A stretch of DNA of 64,000 bases from assembly GCF_903853455.1 (NCBI RefSeq), contig NZ_CAINTR010000008.1, positions 110,776 through 174,775 on the forward strand, written 5' to 3'. A model generated the notes under the pieces. It did not search any database. It was not told the origin of the DNA and saw nothing but the letters and a program-made list of their open reading frames with translations. The position numbers and the translations under genes are program-made. Of the stretch, positions 35,635-43,576 are shown in pieces. Position 1 is the stretch's first letter, and each line of letters opens with the position of its first letter. This DNA is from an uncultured Magnetospirillum sp. (GTDB lineage Bacteria; Pseudomonadota; Alphaproteobacteria; Rhodospirillales; Magnetospirillaceae).

Positions 35635-38178
35635 GTGGAGCGAGAGTTGGACGGCGTGCAGGAGTTGATCGACAGGGGGCGGGCGTTTCACCGGGCAGGC
35701 GATCTGGCCCAGGCCGAAACCCTGTACCGCGACGTATTGCGGCAACACCCCGACCATGCCGACGCCCTGCATCTGATGGGGGTAATGGCTATCCAAACCG
35801 GCCGCTTCGCCGCCGCCATCGACTGGATCATCCGGGCCATCGCCGGTCGCCCCAATTTCCCCGAGGCCCTCAACAATCTCGGCAACGCCTACAAGGCCCT
35901 GAACCGCCCCGATCAGGCGGCCGAAGCCTTTGGCCAAGCCCTGGCATTGCGCCCCGACTTCCCGGAGGCCCTTAACAATCGCGGCGTCTGCCTCCAAGCG
36001 CTGAGCCGGAACGAGGAGGCGGCTGACGCCCTGGAGCGGGCGATTGCCCTGAGACCGGATTATCCCGAGGCCCGAATCAATCACGCCCTCGCCCTGGAGC
36101 GGCTGGGACGCCTCGCCGAAGCGGCCGAAAGCTATGGCGCCGCCATCGCCTTGCTGCCGGCCAACGCCGATCTTCGCAATACCCTGGGCAACACCTTTCG
36201 GACCCTGGGTCGTTTGGACGACGCCGCCGAAGCCTATGGTGAAGCAGTCCGGCTGCGGCCGGACTTCGCCGAATTCCACGTCAATCGCGGAGTCGCCCTG
36301 ACCGAATGCCGGCGGCTGGACGAAGCCGTCACCAGCCTGCGCACCGCCCTTGACCTGACCTCCGACCATGTCCGGGCCAGAATCGCCTTGGGCGTCGCCC
36401 TCGGCCTGCAGGGCGCAATCGACGACGCGGTCCACACCTTGCGCGACGCCGTCCACCTCGCCCCAACCTTTCCGCCGGCCCACTGCACTCTCGGTCTGGC
36501 GCTGCTGCGGGTCAGGCGGCTGGAAGAGGCTGCGGATTGCCAACGCACCGCGCTGCGGCTCCAACCGGACAGCGCCGCCAGCCATACCAACCTCGCCATC
36601 GTCCTCGGCGAAATGGGACAGTACGATCAGTCCCTGGCCAGTACTGAGGCCGCGTTACGTCTGAGACCCGATTTCCCCGAAGCCCACATCACGCGGGGCA
36701 ACACCCTGAAGGCACTGGGCCGATTGGAAGACGCGGCGGCATCACTGGAGATCGCGGTACGGCTGAAGCCCGGCTCGGCCGAGGGCCATACCGCGCTGGG
36801 CGTGGTCTATCAGGCATTGTGGCGACTCGACGACGCGCTGGCGGAACATCGCGAGGCCCTGCGCCTGTGGCCGGACTACCCTGCCGCCCTGATGAATCTG
36901 GGGATGGCCCTCCAGGCGCAGGGACTGCCGGCCGAGGCCGGGACCTGTTATGAACGGATCATCACGCAACGGCCCGGCCACGACACCGCCTTCGGCAATC
37001 TGCTCAACTGCGCCATGTACCGGGACGACCTGGACAATGACGCGGTAGCGGCGATTCACCGCCGCTTCGGTCGCGCCTTCGCCCAGCCGACCCTCCCACC
37101 GGCCAAGGTCGAACCGGCTGCGACGGAGCGGCGGCTCAAGATCGGCTACCTGTCGTCCGACCTGCGCAACCACCCGGTGGCCACCAACTTGCTGCCGGTG
37201 ATCCGTGCCCGCGACCGCACTGCTTTTGCCGTCCATTTCTATGCCCATGTCGCCAGCCCGGACGACTATACGCAGGCGTTCCGCGCCCTAGCCGATGGCT
37301 GGAGCGACATCCACGGCCTCACCGACCGGCAGGCCGCCGAGCTGATCCGCGCCGACGGGATCGACATCCTGGTCAGCCTGGCCGGACGCTTCGACCTCAA
37401 TCGCCCGACCATCTGCGCCTACCGGGCAGCTCCCATCCAGATCAGCATGCATGACGTCGCCACCAGCGGTCTGACGGAGATGGACTATATCATAGGCGAC
37501 GGTCGCCTGCTGGCCCGGCCCAGCGGCGAGTATTTCACCGAGCGGCGGCTGCGGCTGCCCAGCTTCTATGTCGCCGATTTTCCGGCGGCGCTGCCGCCGC
37601 TGCCGCACGAACCGCGCCGAGGCCCGGTGGTGTTCGGCTGCTTCAACAATCCGGTCAAGATCACTCCCACCACGACCCGGATGTGGGGGGCGATTCTCGC
37701 CGCGCTCCCGGACTCCCGTCTAGCCCTGAAATTTCATCAGGCCTACGGCTCGCCTACCCTGCGAGACCGACTGCTGAACCAACTTGTCTCCGGCGGGGCC
37801 ACGGCGGATCAAGTGGAATTCGCTTTCAACGCGGAGTCCTACGGTGAATTCCTCGCCCGTTACAACGACGTGGATATCGCCTTGGACACCACTCCGTTCA
37901 GCGGCTCGACCACCAGTTTCCAGGCCCTGACCATGGGCGTTCCCATTGTCACCCTGGCGGGAGAGCGCATGGCCAGCCGCTGGACCGCCTCCATGTTGCG
38001 GACCCTGAGGCTACCCCAGTTGATCGCCACCCGGCCGGGGGATTACGTCGCCGTCGCGCACCGCACCGCCGCGACCATCGCCGACTGGCGCGCCCGGCGT
38101 CAGGACATCCGCGACCACATCTCGGCATCCGCCTTGTGCGACGGCGCCACTTATGCCAAGCGGTTGGAGCTGCTGTAG
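35635..38178 (+). CDS. Large TPR O-GlcNAc transferase-like glycosyltransferase (GT41)
   Basis: This protein is up to 847 residues. The start is uncertain: GTG at 35635 or TTG at 35647, both near AGGAG and GGAGCGAG sites. About 13 TPR units fill residues 10-455 (for example NNLGNAYKALNRPDQAAEAFGQAL, TLGNTFRTLGRLDDAAEAYGEAV). The GT41 catalytic region follows: KIGYLSSDLRNHPVATNLL near 503, ISMHDVATSGLTEMDYIIGD near 604, VVFGCFNNPVKITP near 665, DIALDTTPFSGSTTSFQALTMGVP near 745. It is a more divergent relative of the other two GT41 proteins. It lies after the porin terminator and converges on the third. Confidence 0.85.
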   Translation: MERELDGVQELIDRGRAFHRAGDLAQAETLYRDVLRQHPDHADALHLMGVMAIQTGRFAAAIDWIIRAIAGRPNFPEALNNLGNAYKALNRPDQAAEAFGQALALRPDFPEALNNRGVCLQALSRNEEAADALERAIALRPDYPEARINHALALERLGRLAEAAESYGAAIALLPANADLRNTLGNTFRTLGRLDDAAEAYGEAVRLRPDFAEFHVNRGVALTECRRLDEAVTSLRTALDLTSDHVRARIALGVALGLQGAIDDAVHTLRDAVHLAPTFPPAHCTLGLALLRVRRLEEAADCQRTALRLQPDSAASHTNLAIVLGEMGQYDQSLASTEAALRLRPDFPEAHITRGNTLKALGRLEDAAASLEIAVRLKPGSAEGHTALGVVYQALWRLDDALAEHREALRLWPDYPAALMNLGMALQAQGLPAEAGTCYERIITQRPGHDTAFGNLLNCAMYRDDLDNDAVAAIHRRFGRAFAQPTLPPAKVEPAATERRLKIGYLSSDLRNHPVATNLLPVIRARDRTAFAVHFYAHVASPDDYTQAFRALADGWSDIHGLTDRQAAELIRADGIDILVSLAGRFDLNRPTICAYRAAPIQISMHDVATSGLTEMDYIIGDGRLLARPSGEYFTERRLRLPSFYVADFPAALPPLPHEPRRGPVVFGCFNNPVKITPTTTRMWGAILAALPDSRLALKFHQAYGSPTLRDRLLNQLVSGGATADQVEFAFNAESYGEFLARYNDVDIALDTTPFSGSTTSFQALTMGVPIVTLAGERMASRWTASMLRTLRLPQLIATRPGDYVAVAHRTAATIADWRARRQDIRDHISASALCDGATYAKRLELL

Positions 38179-38219
38179 CGAGCAGTCTGGCGGCGGTATT
38201 GCGCGGAGTAGCCCTCCTC

Positions 38220-40292
38220 CTACACCGCGAAGGCTTCCGGCGGACGGCCGTCGCACCAAGCCTGCCACATTCTGCTATAGGCGGTCTCGAGATCGCGGGT
38301 GAAGGCGGCGCTGTCGAACAGCGGCGCGGCATCGCGGTTGGTCCGCAGTCGCCGCCGCAACGCCTCCAGCCGAGCGGGGTCGCGCGCCAGGGCCAGGGCC
38401 AGCGCCTCGTATTCCGCCAATGACGCGGTAATCAGCTCCGGCAGCCCCACCGCGTTCAGCAGACTGGCGGCGACACGGCCGGCGAAGGTTTCGCCCCGGC
38501 AGGTCAGCACCGGCAGCCCCGCCCACAAGGAATCGCTGGCGGTGGTGTGGGCGTTGTACGGCAGGGTGTCGAGAAACAGGTCGGCGCGGTCGTGGCGGGC
38601 CAAATGGTCGGCCAGGTCGCGCCGTGGCGCGAAGACCAGACGAGCGGGATCAACGCCGCGCCGCGCCGCCTCGCTTCTCAGCCGGTCGGCCACGCCGTCA
38701 TTGGCCCGCAGCAGCCACAGCACGCTGCCCGGCACCTGGTCCAGCAAGCGCATCCAGACATCGAACACCATCGGCGTGATCTTGAAGGTGTTGTTGAAGC
38801 AGCAGAACACGAAGCCGTGTTCGGGCAAGCCGCATTCGGACCGCGACGGCCGGCTTGGCGCGATGGGCCTCTTCGTGTCGTTGGCCTGGTAGGAATGGGG
38901 CAACCGCACCAGACGTTCGGCGAAGTTCAGCTGTTGATCCGCTGGCGTAACGATTTCGTCGCCGATGACGTAGTCGATGAAATCCGCTCCCATCGTGCCG
39001 GGAAAACCGAGATAATTCACCTGAACCGGCGCCGGCCGGGCCGCCAGGATGGCGGTCCTGGTGCCGGTGGTGTAACCGGTCAGATCCACCAGGATGTCGA
39101 CCTCGTCGTCGTGAATCCGCCGGGCGGCGGTGGCGTCGTCCACCGGACATAGATCGACGAAGCGGTCGAAGGCGCCCTCCAGGCGCCGGCGCAACGCGCT
39201 GCCGTCATCCTCGCCGCAGGAATAGGCGGTGACGCGGAAACGGTCGCGATCGTGACGCTCGAACAGCTCCGCCGCCAGCAGCGCCACCGGGTGATTGCGG
39301 AGATCGACCGACAGGTAGCCCACATGGATCCGTCCCCCCGCCCGGCGCGGCCGGTGGGAGAGGGAGATCCCCGGCGGCGGCTTGACGCCCTCGGCCCATT
39401 GGCGGGCGCCGATCAGCTGGTCGGCGGCGGTGGCGCCGGTGGAGAGGATGATGAAGGGAGGAATGCGGAAGGTCTGGCGCCGCACCAGGTCCACCAGCTT
39501 GGCGTCGTTGGTGGCGAAATCGTCCCAATGGCACAGCTTGCGCCACAGATGCACCAAATTGGGCAACGGCTCCAGGAAGGCCGGGTCAAGCGTCAGGGCG
39601 CGCTGATGGGCGACCACCGCCGCCTCGATCTCGCCGATCTCCTCCAGGGCGAGGCCGAGATTGGCATGGGCGCGGGCATGGCCGGGATTGGCGGCGATGG
39701 CCTGACGAAAGACGGCGATGGCCTCGGTCATGGCGCCGCGATCCTTAAGGATCAGCCCCAGATTGGACAGCGCCTCGGCATGGTTGGGGCGCAAGCCGAT
39801 GGCCCGGCGCAGCATGGCGGCCGCCTCGTCGGGCTTGTCCTGCTCCTTCAGCGCCAGACCGAGATTGGACAGCGCGTCCACATAGTCGGGACGAAGCTCC
39901 AAGGCCTTGCCATAGGCGGCGACCGCTTCGTCGAGACGACCCAGTTCGTGCAGCACGCTGCCGAGATTGAAGGAGGCCTCGGGGAAATCGGGCTTCACCG
40001 CCAGGGCGCGCCGGTAGGAGTCCATGGCCTCGGCGATCCGGCCCAGCTCCTTGAGCGCGTTGCCGAGATTGGAATGGGCCTCGGCGAAATCGGGCTTGAC
40101 CGCGACGGCCCGGCCGATCCTTTCGGCCGCCAGGGCATGGCGGCCGGTCTGATAGGCGACGATCCCGGCCAGATGCAGCGCCACCGCATGGTCGGGCTCG
40201 GCCGCCAGGAACGCGAGATACATGCGCTCCGCATCGGCCAGTTTGCCGGCGCGATGCTGGGTGAGGATCTCATCGATGGTTGCGGCGGACAA
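38220..40292 (-). CDS. TPR O-GlcNAc transferase-like glycosyltransferase (GT41), paralogue of 18536-20791
   Basis: This 690-residue protein starts at TTG (MSAATIDEILTQHRAGKL) behind GGGAGGGCC. About seven TPR units cover residues 5-245 (HSNLGNALKELGRIAEAMDSYRRAL and similar). The catalytic part has IHVGYLSVDLRNHPVALLAAEL near 343, VNYLGFPGTMGADFIDYVIGDE near 447, FCCFNNTFKITPMVFDVW near 517 and DTLPYNAHTTASDSLWAGLPVLTC near 598. These blocks match the protein at 18536-20791 nearly residue for residue, while the TPR part differs in length. It probably O-glycosylates surface or flagellar proteins. It converges with the large GT41 gene, 41 bases apart. Confidence 0.85.
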   Translation of the reverse strand: MSAATIDEILTQHRAGKLADAERMYLAFLAAEPDHAVALHLAGIVAYQTGRHALAAERIGRAVAVKPDFAEAHSNLGNALKELGRIAEAMDSYRRALAVKPDFPEASFNLGSVLHELGRLDEAVAAYGKALELRPDYVDALSNLGLALKEQDKPDEAAAMLRRAIGLRPNHAEALSNLGLILKDRGAMTEAIAVFRQAIAANPGHARAHANLGLALEEIGEIEAAVVAHQRALTLDPAFLEPLPNLVHLWRKLCHWDDFATNDAKLVDLVRRQTFRIPPFIILSTGATAADQLIGARQWAEGVKPPPGISLSHRPRRAGGRIHVGYLSVDLRNHPVALLAAELFERHDRDRFRVTAYSCGEDDGSALRRRLEGAFDRFVDLCPVDDATAARRIHDDEVDILVDLTGYTTGTRTAILAARPAPVQVNYLGFPGTMGADFIDYVIGDEIVTPADQQLNFAERLVRLPHSYQANDTKRPIAPSRPSRSECGLPEHGFVFCCFNNTFKITPMVFDVWMRLLDQVPGSVLWLLRANDGVADRLRSEAARRGVDPARLVFAPRRDLADHLARHDRADLFLDTLPYNAHTTASDSLWAGLPVLTCRGETFAGRVAASLLNAVGLPELITASLAEYEALALALARDPARLEALRRRLRTNRDAAPLFDSAAFTRDLETAYSRMWQAWCDGRPPEAFAV

Positions 40293-40471
40293 TCCGGCCC
40301 TCCCGACAGCAAAAGCCGGCGCAGCCTATCGCCTGGCGTCGGACGTGGCAATTGGGTTGATCGGAGGCCGGCGACGCCGGCCGCCCGGCAGTTCTTACCC
40401 CATTGCTTCGGATCGGACGCTAATTTGCCGGGTCTCGGCCTGAAATTCCCTGCGGAATCAACGATTCGCTC

Positions 40472-40488
40472 TTGGCACCAAGCTTGCA
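40472..40488 (+). promoter_or_regulatory. Sigma-54 (RpoN) promoter
   Basis: The sequence TTGGCACCAAGCTTGCA matches the -24/-12 consensus TTGGCAC-N5-TTGCA in every position, with exact GG-N10-GC spacing. It lies 31 bases upstream of the ATG at 40520, leaving a short leader with a GAGGTGAG ribosome-binding site. It implies control by an enhancer-binding activator. An activator site was not identified. Confidence 0.8.
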
Positions 40489-40519
40489 GAGGAGATGGTG
40501 TCCTTCATCGAGGTGAGTC

Positions 40520-41587
40520 ATGTCCGTCTCAGCCGTCTCAGCCATACAGCCATCCGTCTTGCCGGATTCGCTCGTGCCGACGCTGGCGTCGGAGAACGCG
40601 ACCACCGCGACGGCCGCATTCGGCCAAAGCCACCTCCACATGTTCGCGGCCGACGACGACTCGCCCTCGTTCGGCGATTTCCTCGACGTCATCAATCCGC
40701 TCCAGCACATCCCCGTCGTCAACGACATCTACCGCGAGCTCACCGGCGACAACAAGATCGGCGTCGCCGCCCGTCTGGCGGGAGGCGCGTTGTTTGGCGG
40801 CGTCTTCGGCCTGATCGGATCCGCGGTCAACGCCGTGGTGGAGGAAGCCACCGGCCACGATATCGGCGGTAATGTCCTCGCGCTGTTCAAGGACGACGCG
40901 CCGTCTTCCTCCGGCACCGCCCTCGCATCGGCGACGGCGCCCAATCCCACCGCCGAGACCGCGCCCGCCGCCGCCCCATCGGGAACCGGCAAGGACGATG
41001 GCGACAAGACCACCGCCAAGGCCATGCCGCTGCCCGATCTGACCGGTGCCCCGCCCTCCTTGACCCCTGCCGCCGTGGCTCCCGCCGCCGTGGCCGCTGC
41101 CGCCCCGACCCCCTTGACCCCCGCCGCCGTGGCCGCAGCCGCTCCCGACTCCCCCAAGGTGGCGGCCGACACGACCAGGACCGTCGCCGATGCCACGATC
41201 CCGCCGGCTCCCGCCGCCGCTCCCCAGGCGTCGGTCACCGCCGTCGAAGGCAAGCCCATGCCGGTCTGGGGCAGCCGCGAGCCCCGCATGATGCCGGTCC
41301 CGCCGCGCACGACCCCCCTGGCGACCAAATCGCCCCCCGCCCTGGGCATGGCCGTCTCCAGCAGCACCGCCCGCTCCAATAGCCCGGTGACCGGCGCCCG
41401 GATCCAGATGCCGCCGAGCCCGGCCCTGGTTCAGGAAGTGGCCGCCGCCCCGCCGAGCGTCCCCCAACCGGGAACCGCCGCCTCCGGCGAGTGGTTCAGC
41501 AGCGCCATGATCGACGGACTGGCCAAATACGAGCGCAACGCCAAGCTGAGCCAGGCTTCCCGCCAGTCCGTTTCTGAGTCGCAATGA
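40520..41587 (+). CDS. Ala/Pro-rich protein with a glycine-zipper-like N-terminal domain
   Basis: This 355-residue protein is not assigned to a known family. Residues 48-125 form the only ordered region: DFLDVINPLQHIPVVNDIYRELTGDNK, then a glycine-rich hydrophobic segment (VAARLAGGALFGGVFGLIGSAVNAV) and EEATGHDIGGNVLALF. Residues 130-330 are a low-complexity Ala/Pro/Thr linker with repeated PAAVAAAAP. The C-terminus (EWFSSAMIDGLAKYERNAKLSQ) looks helical. No signal peptide is seen. A perfect sigma-54 promoter lies upstream and the L,D-transpeptidase start overlaps its stop (ATGA). Similar INPLQHIPVV proteins occur in related alphaproteobacteria. A role with envelope or flagellar structures is inference. 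Confidence 0.75.
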   Translation: MSVSAVSAIQPSVLPDSLVPTLASENATTATAAFGQSHLHMFAADDDSPSFGDFLDVINPLQHIPVVNDIYRELTGDNKIGVAARLAGGALFGGVFGLIGSAVNAVVEEATGHDIGGNVLALFKDDAPSSSGTALASATAPNPTAETAPAAAPSGTGKDDGDKTTAKAMPLPDLTGAPPSLTPAAVAPAAVAAAAPTPLTPAAVAAAAPDSPKVAADTTRTVADATIPPAPAAAPQASVTAVEGKPMPVWGSREPRMMPVPPRTTPLATKSPPALGMAVSSSTARSNSPVTGARIQMPPSPALVQEVAAAPPSVPQPGTAASGEWFSSAMIDGLAKYERNAKLSQASRQSVSESQ

Positions 41588-42081
41588 AGCTGGTCGTCTC
41601 CGCCGACGGCCATCTGACCTGGAATGGGGGCAAGCTGGCCTGCGCCCTGGGGCGGTCGGGCCGGCGCCGCGACAAGGTCGAGGGCGACGGCGCCACCCCC
41701 GTCGGCTGCTTCGCCCTGAAGACGGTGTATTACCGAGCGGATCGCCTCGCCGTCCCGGCCACCCGCCTGCCGCTGATCGCCATCGAGCCCCAGATGGGCT
41801 GGTGCGACGATCCCAGCCATGCCGACTACAACCGTCCGGTCCGCCTGCCGCACCCGGCCAGTTGCGAGACGCTGTGGCGCGACGACGGCGTCTACGACGT
41901 GGTGGTGGTGCTGGGCCACAACGACGACCCGCCGGTGCCGGGATTGGGCAGCGCCATCTTCCTCCACGTGGCGCGTCCCGGCTTCGAGCCCACCGAGGGC
42001 TGCGTCGCCCTGCCCCTGGCCGATCTGCTGGCCGTCCTGGCCGAATGCGGCCCCGGCGATCAGCTGGTGGTCGCGGCGTAG
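41584..42081 (+). CDS. L,D-transpeptidase (YkuD) family protein
   Basis: This 165-residue protein contains the YkuD catalytic core. GDGATPVGCFALKTVYYR near residues 35-53 leads the domain, and the active-site region is IFLHVARPGFEPTEGCVALP near residues 125-144, with histidine and the nucleophilic cysteine in TEGCVAL in place of the more common S-x-G-C. It has no signal peptide or peptidoglycan-binding domain. Enzymes of this group cross-link or trim peptidoglycan or attach proteins to it. It is translated after the sigma-54-controlled gene through an ATGA overlap, which ties their functions. Its end overlaps the convergent YggS gene by 22 bases. Confidence 0.83.
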   Translation: MKLVVSADGHLTWNGGKLACALGRSGRRRDKVEGDGATPVGCFALKTVYYRADRLAVPATRLPLIAIEPQMGWCDDPSHADYNRPVRLPHPASCETLWRDDGVYDVVVVLGHNDDPPVPGLGSAIFLHVARPGFEPTEGCVALPLADLLAVLAECGPGDQLVVAA

Positions 42082-42743
42082 TCCCTTGTCCCGAAAATGG
42101 CCGATCCCACCCGCACATGGGTGGCGCCATGGCCGATGGCGGTCTCGAAATCGCCGCTCATCCCCATGCTGACCACCGCCAGCCCGTTGCGGGCGGCGAT
42201 CTCGGCCAGCAGCTTGAAATGCGGCGCCGGATCGCCCTCGGCCGGCGGAATGCACATCAGCCCCTCCACCCGCAGATGGTATTGCTCACGACAGACCGTC
42301 ACCAGGGCGTCGGCCTGATCGGGATCGATTCCCGCCTTCTGCGGCTCGCGGCCGGTATTGACCTGGAGCAGGATTCTCGGATGGCGGCCGGCGCGGGCGA
42401 TTTCGTCGGCCAGCGAGCGGGCCAGCTTGGGCCGGTCGATGCTTTCGATCACGTCGAACAGCGCCACCGCGTCGCGCACCTTGTTGCTTTGCAGCGGGCC
42501 GATCAGATGCAGCTCCAGCTCGGGAAACTCAGCCTTCAGCTCGGGAAACTTGGCTTTGGCCTCCTGCACCCGGTTCTCGCCGAACACAAGCTGGCCGGCG
42601 CCAAGGGCGGCGCGTACCGCCTCGGCCGGATGGGTCTTGCTGACCGCCACCAGGGTGATCGCGGCGGGATCGCGCCCGGCGGCGCGGGCGGCGTCATCCA
42701 TGCGGGCTCGGACGGCGGCAAGGTCGGCGGCGATATGGGACAC
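42060..42743 (-). CDS. YggS/PROSC-family PLP homeostasis protein
   Basis: I start this 227-residue protein at the GTG giving VSHIAADLAAVRARM, downstream of AAGGAGACC. Longer in-frame sequence runs into the repeat and is not native. It has ITLVAVSKTHPAEAVR near residues 29-44 with the PLP lysine, FGENRVQEA near 57, HLIGPLQSNKVRDAV near 81, and SMGMSGDFETAIGHGATHVRVGSAIFG near the end, all diagnostic. The family controls PLP and 2-oxo acid balance. A structured repeat lies directly upstream. Its 3' end overlaps the convergent L,D-transpeptidase gene. Confidence 0.9.
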   Translation of the reverse strand: MSHIAADLAAVRARMDDAARAAGRDPAAITLVAVSKTHPAEAVRAALGAGQLVFGENRVQEAKAKFPELKAEFPELELHLIGPLQSNKVRDAVALFDVIESIDRPKLARSLADEIARAGRHPRILLQVNTGREPQKAGIDPDQADALVTVCREQYHLRVEGLMCIPPAEGDPAPHFKLLAEIAARNGLAVVSMGMSGDFETAIGHGATHVRVGSAIFGTRDYAATTS

Positions 42744-42765
42744 GGCGAGGGGGTCTCCTTTATAA

Positions 42766-42822
42766 TTGGTCCCTCGCCGGGGGCGAGCTTCCGCTCGCTT
42801 GGCCGCCGCCTCAATGGCGGCT
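42766..42822 (-). repeat. Structured intergenic repeat, copy 2
   Basis: On the minus strand this has a GCCGCC/GGCGGC stem (42805-42810 with 42816-42821), the word GGCCAAG, a GCGAGC-ggaa-GCTCGC hairpin (42783-42798), then CCCCGGCGAGGGACCAAT. Order and connecting words match copies 3-6 while the stem bases differ. It leads into the YggS gene, whose ribosome-binding site AAGGAG lies about 6 bases further on. Confidence 0.65.
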
Positions 42823-42861
42823 GGATACCGGCAAGCGGCAGCCGGTATTATACGCGACATC

Positions 42862-43551
42862 ATGACCCTAGCAAACGCCGCCCGCCTGCTCAACGCGACC
42901 GCACGCCGCTCCTGGCGGGGGCCAAGCCTGCTGCTGGTCACCGACGAGGCCCGGCTGCCCGATCCGCTGCCGGCCATCGCCCGGCTGCCGGCGGGAGCCG
43001 GAGTGGTGTTGCGCCATTACGGCGATGACCATCGCCTGGCCCTGGCCACTGCCATCGCCGTCCTCGCCCGCCGCCGCCGGCTGGTGCTGCTGGTGGCGGG
43101 GGACTGGCGGCTGGCGGCCCGGCTCGGCGCCCAGGGCCTGCATCTGCCGGAAGGCCTCGCCCGGCACGGCGTGCTGGCACCGGCCCTGGGATGGCGGCGA
43201 CAGCGCAGGGCCCTGCTGTCGATGGCCTGCCATTCGCCGGCGGCCCTGGGTCGCGCCGCCACGCTGGGCGCCGACGCGGCCCTGCTGTCGCCGGCCTTCG
43301 CCACCGCCAGCCATGTGGGAGCCAAGCCCATCGGACCGCTGCGCTTCGGTCTGTGGGCAAAACGAGCCCGACTACCGGTCCTCGCCCTGGGCGGACTCAC
43401 CCGGCTGACGGCGCGGCGCCTGCCCAGGGGCGCGGCGGCCGGACTGGCTGCGATCGGGGGTCATATCGACGACCGAATGGAGAGATCCATTCGGTCGGAG
43501 TTGCGGCCAAGGGCCGGCGCCGCTTATGCGGCGAAAGCCAAGGGACGCTAA
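42862..43551 (+). CDS. ThiE/TenI-like thiamine-phosphate-synthase family protein
   Basis: This 229-residue protein starts at the ATG giving MTLANAARLL. It has a TIM-barrel-like ThiE layout: LLLVTDEARLPDP near residues 23-35, VVLRHYGDD, LGAQGLHLPEG near 93, ADAALLSPAFATASHVGAKPIGPLRFG near 138-165 and VLALGGLT near 174. Several classical ThiE pyrophosphate residues are not obvious, so it may not make thiamine phosphate. The last ~30 residues (from HIDDRMERS) are encoded by an invading structured repeat, and the TAA stop lies in one of its loops. It is divergent from the YggS gene. Confidence 0.7.
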   Translation: MTLANAARLLNATARRSWRGPSLLLVTDEARLPDPLPAIARLPAGAGVVLRHYGDDHRLALATAIAVLARRRRLVLLVAGDWRLAARLGAQGLHLPEGLARHGVLAPALGWRRQRRALLSMACHSPAALGRAATLGADAALLSPAFATASHVGAKPIGPLRFGLWAKRARLPVLALGGLTRLTARRLPRGAAAGLAAIGGHIDDRMERSIRSELRPRAGAAYAAKAKGR

Positions 43552-43568
43552 GGCGTCCCGCCCGGCGA
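43470..43568 (+). repeat. Structured intergenic repeat, copy 3
   Basis: It contains an 11-bp stem GACCGAATGGA/TCCATTCGGTC with a GAGA loop, GGAGTTGC, a GGCC-aag-GGCC mini-hairpin, a GCCGC-ttat-GCGGC hairpin, GAAAGCCAA, a GGGACGC-taag-GCGTCCC hairpin and GCCCGGCGATTGAGGGGC. It overlaps the 3' end of the ThiE-like gene and fills the space to ribA. Confidence 0.75.
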
Positions 43569-43576
43569 TTGAGGGG

